DNA of 5,348 nt, from contig JAKDLE010000254.1 in the NCBI GenBank assembly GCA_030453005.1, positions 1-5,348 of the forward strand, read 5' to 3'. This DNA comes from Pseudonocardia sp. Lineage in GTDB: Bacteria > Actinomycetota > Actinomycetes > Mycobacteriales > Pseudonocardiaceae. The first letter of the stretch is position 1. Each line of letters starts with the position of its first letter. The notes under the pieces were generated by a model. It did not search any database, was not told where the DNA came from, and saw only the letters and a program-made list of their open reading frames with translations. Both the position numbers and the translations under genes were made by a program. This document shows positions 4,436 to 5,348 of the stretch, piece by piece.

Positions 4436-5348
4436 CACGCTCCCACTCGTCGAGCTCGGGGCGCCGATCCTGGGCGAGCCGGAGAAGCGCGCGCTGGCCG
4501 AGGTGATCGACAGCGGGTGGCTGGCGATGGGCCCACGGGTACGGCGCTTCGAGGAGGACTTCGCCCGGGTCCACGGCGCCGAGGACGCGGTGGCCGTCAG
4601 CTCCGCCACGGCGGGACTGTCGCTGATGCTGGCCGCGTCCGAGGTCGGGGCGGGTCACGAGGTGCTGGTGCCGTCGCTGACGTTCGTGGCCACCGCCGCC
4701 ACCGTCGTTCACGCGGGCGCCACGCCGGTGTTCGTCGACCTGGAGTCCCCGGACCGCCCGCACATGTCGATCGACGACGCCCGCGCGCGGATCACGCCGC
4801 GTACCCGCGCGATCGTCGTCATGCACTACGGCGGGTACCTGATGGACACCGCCGCGTGGCGGGCGCTGGCCGACGAGCACGGGCTGCTGCTGTTCGAGGA
4901 CGCGGCGCACGTGGCCGGGTCGGCCGGGATCGGCGTGCACAGCGACGCCGCCGCGTACAGCTTCTTCGCCAACAAGAACATGACCACCGCCGAGGGCGGC
5001 ATGGTCACCGCGCGCGACCCCGACCGGCTCGCCCGGGTGCGGCTGCTGCGCGCGCACGGGATGACCGCGAGCACGCTCGACCGTGACCGGGGCCGCGCGG
5101 TGGGCTACGACGTCGTCGAGTTCGGGCACAACTTCCGGATGGACGAGCTGCGCGCGGCCGTCGGCATCGTGCAGCTGGAGCGGCTGCCCGGCTGGAACGA
5201 CACCCGCCGTTCGCTCACGTCGACCTACCGCGACGTGCTGGCGCGCGAGCTGCCGTCGGTCGCCGTTCCGTTCGACGCGGAACACCCCACCACCGCGCAC
5301 ATCCTGCCCGCCCTGCTGCCCGCGGGCAGCGACCGTACCGCCGTGATG
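4416..5348 (+). CDS. DegT/DnrJ/EryC1/StrS family sugar aminotransferase (3' end missing)
   Basis: The frame is open from ATG 4416 to the right edge (311 residues); family members run about 370-400, so roughly the last 60-90 residues are missing. It is a fold-type I PLP enzyme that aminates a keto group of an NDP-sugar, usually with glutamate as donor. Landmarks in order: the N-terminal PILGEPEKRALAEVIDSGWLAMGPRVRRFEEDFA; AVSSATAG (S62-S63-x-T65), the PLP phosphate-binding region; VLVPSLTFVATAATVVHAGATPVFVDLE; VMHYGGYLMD; FEDAAHVAG, with D162 positioned to bind the pyridine nitrogen; SFFANKNMTTAEGGM, with K187 as the Schiff-base lysine; and GHNFRMDELRAAVGIVQLERL near the cut. All catalytic residues are present. 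The start overlaps the preceding gene by 20 nt with only a weak GGA upstream, so translation is probably coupled. Sugar substrate unknown. Confidence 0.95.
   Translation, partial: MTSLPSDTLPLVELGAPILGEPEKRALAEVIDSGWLAMGPRVRRFEEDFARVHGAEDAVAVSSATAGLSLMLAASEVGAGHEVLVPSLTFVATAATVVHAGATPVFVDLESPDRPHMSIDDARARITPRTRAIVVMHYGGYLMDTAAWRALADEHGLLLFEDAAHVAGSAGIGVHSDAAAYSFFANKNMTTAEGGMVTARDPDRLARVRLLRAHGMTASTLDRDRGRAVGYDVVEFGHNFRMDELRAAVGIVQLERLPGWNDTRRSLTSTYRDVLARELPSVAVPFDAEHPTTAHILPALLPAGSDRTAVM

Noticed and set aside
3263..4609. Minus-strand frame antisense to GT4, the nucleotidyltransferase and the aminotransferase
   Set aside because: Shadow of well-supported plus-strand genes; no recognisable motifs.
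4314..5300. Minus-strand frame antisense to the aminotransferase
   Set aside because: His/Arg/Val/Gly-rich shadow; the plus strand carries the complete PLP-enzyme motif set, including K187.
1..5348. CRISPR array, tRNA/rRNA genes, insertion sequence ends, attachment sites
   Set aside because: No regularly spaced direct repeats, cloverleaf, rRNA-like stretch, transposase motif or terminal inverted repeats were seen on reading both strands.

Overview
The window is GC-rich, compact DNA with strong G/C preference at third codon positions. Three or four of the proposed starts are GTG, and one gene appears to have a leaderless start. This fits a high-GC actinobacterium; Pseudonocardiaceae or relatives are plausible, but no taxonomic marker is present, so the assignment is tentative.

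Layout: (1) Positions 1-387 (+) hold the 3' end of a glycoside hydrolase of the clan GH-A/GH5 type, cut by the left edge. (2) Positions 405-1205 (-), convergent with it after a 17-nt gap, encode a roughly six-helix membrane protein of unknown function with acidic and His residues at its helix ends. (3) Positions 1206-1379 are a divergent control region. It holds a perfect GTACAC-C-GTGTAC palindrome, a second inverted repeat, a -10-like box for the minus gene and another -10-like box exactly 7 nt before the GTG of the plus-strand gene. (4) From 1380 to the right edge four plus-strand genes follow: a GT2 glycosyltransferase (1380-2309), a GT4 glycosyltransferase (2421-3629), a short sugar-1-phosphate nucleotidyltransferase (3707-4435) and a DegT/DnrJ/EryC1/StrS aminotransferase (4416 to beyond 5348). 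The last two overlap by 20 nt.

How they fit together: the nucleotidyltransferase would activate a sugar 1-phosphate to an NDP-sugar. The aminotransferase would install an amino group on a keto intermediate, and the two glycosyltransferases would transfer sugars onto a growing glycan. This looks like the left part of a cell-surface polysaccharide or glycoconjugate cluster. The dehydratase or oxidase that would supply the keto sugar, and any flippase or polymerase, are not in the window and may lie to the right. The GH fragment and the membrane protein may be a separate neighbouring unit.

I see no tRNA, rRNA, CRISPR array, insertion sequence or phage gene. Nothing here amounts to a clear undescribed system. 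The best candidates for novelty are the unclassified membrane protein with its palindromic control region, and the unidentified amino sugar made by the nucleotidyltransferase/aminotransferase pair.
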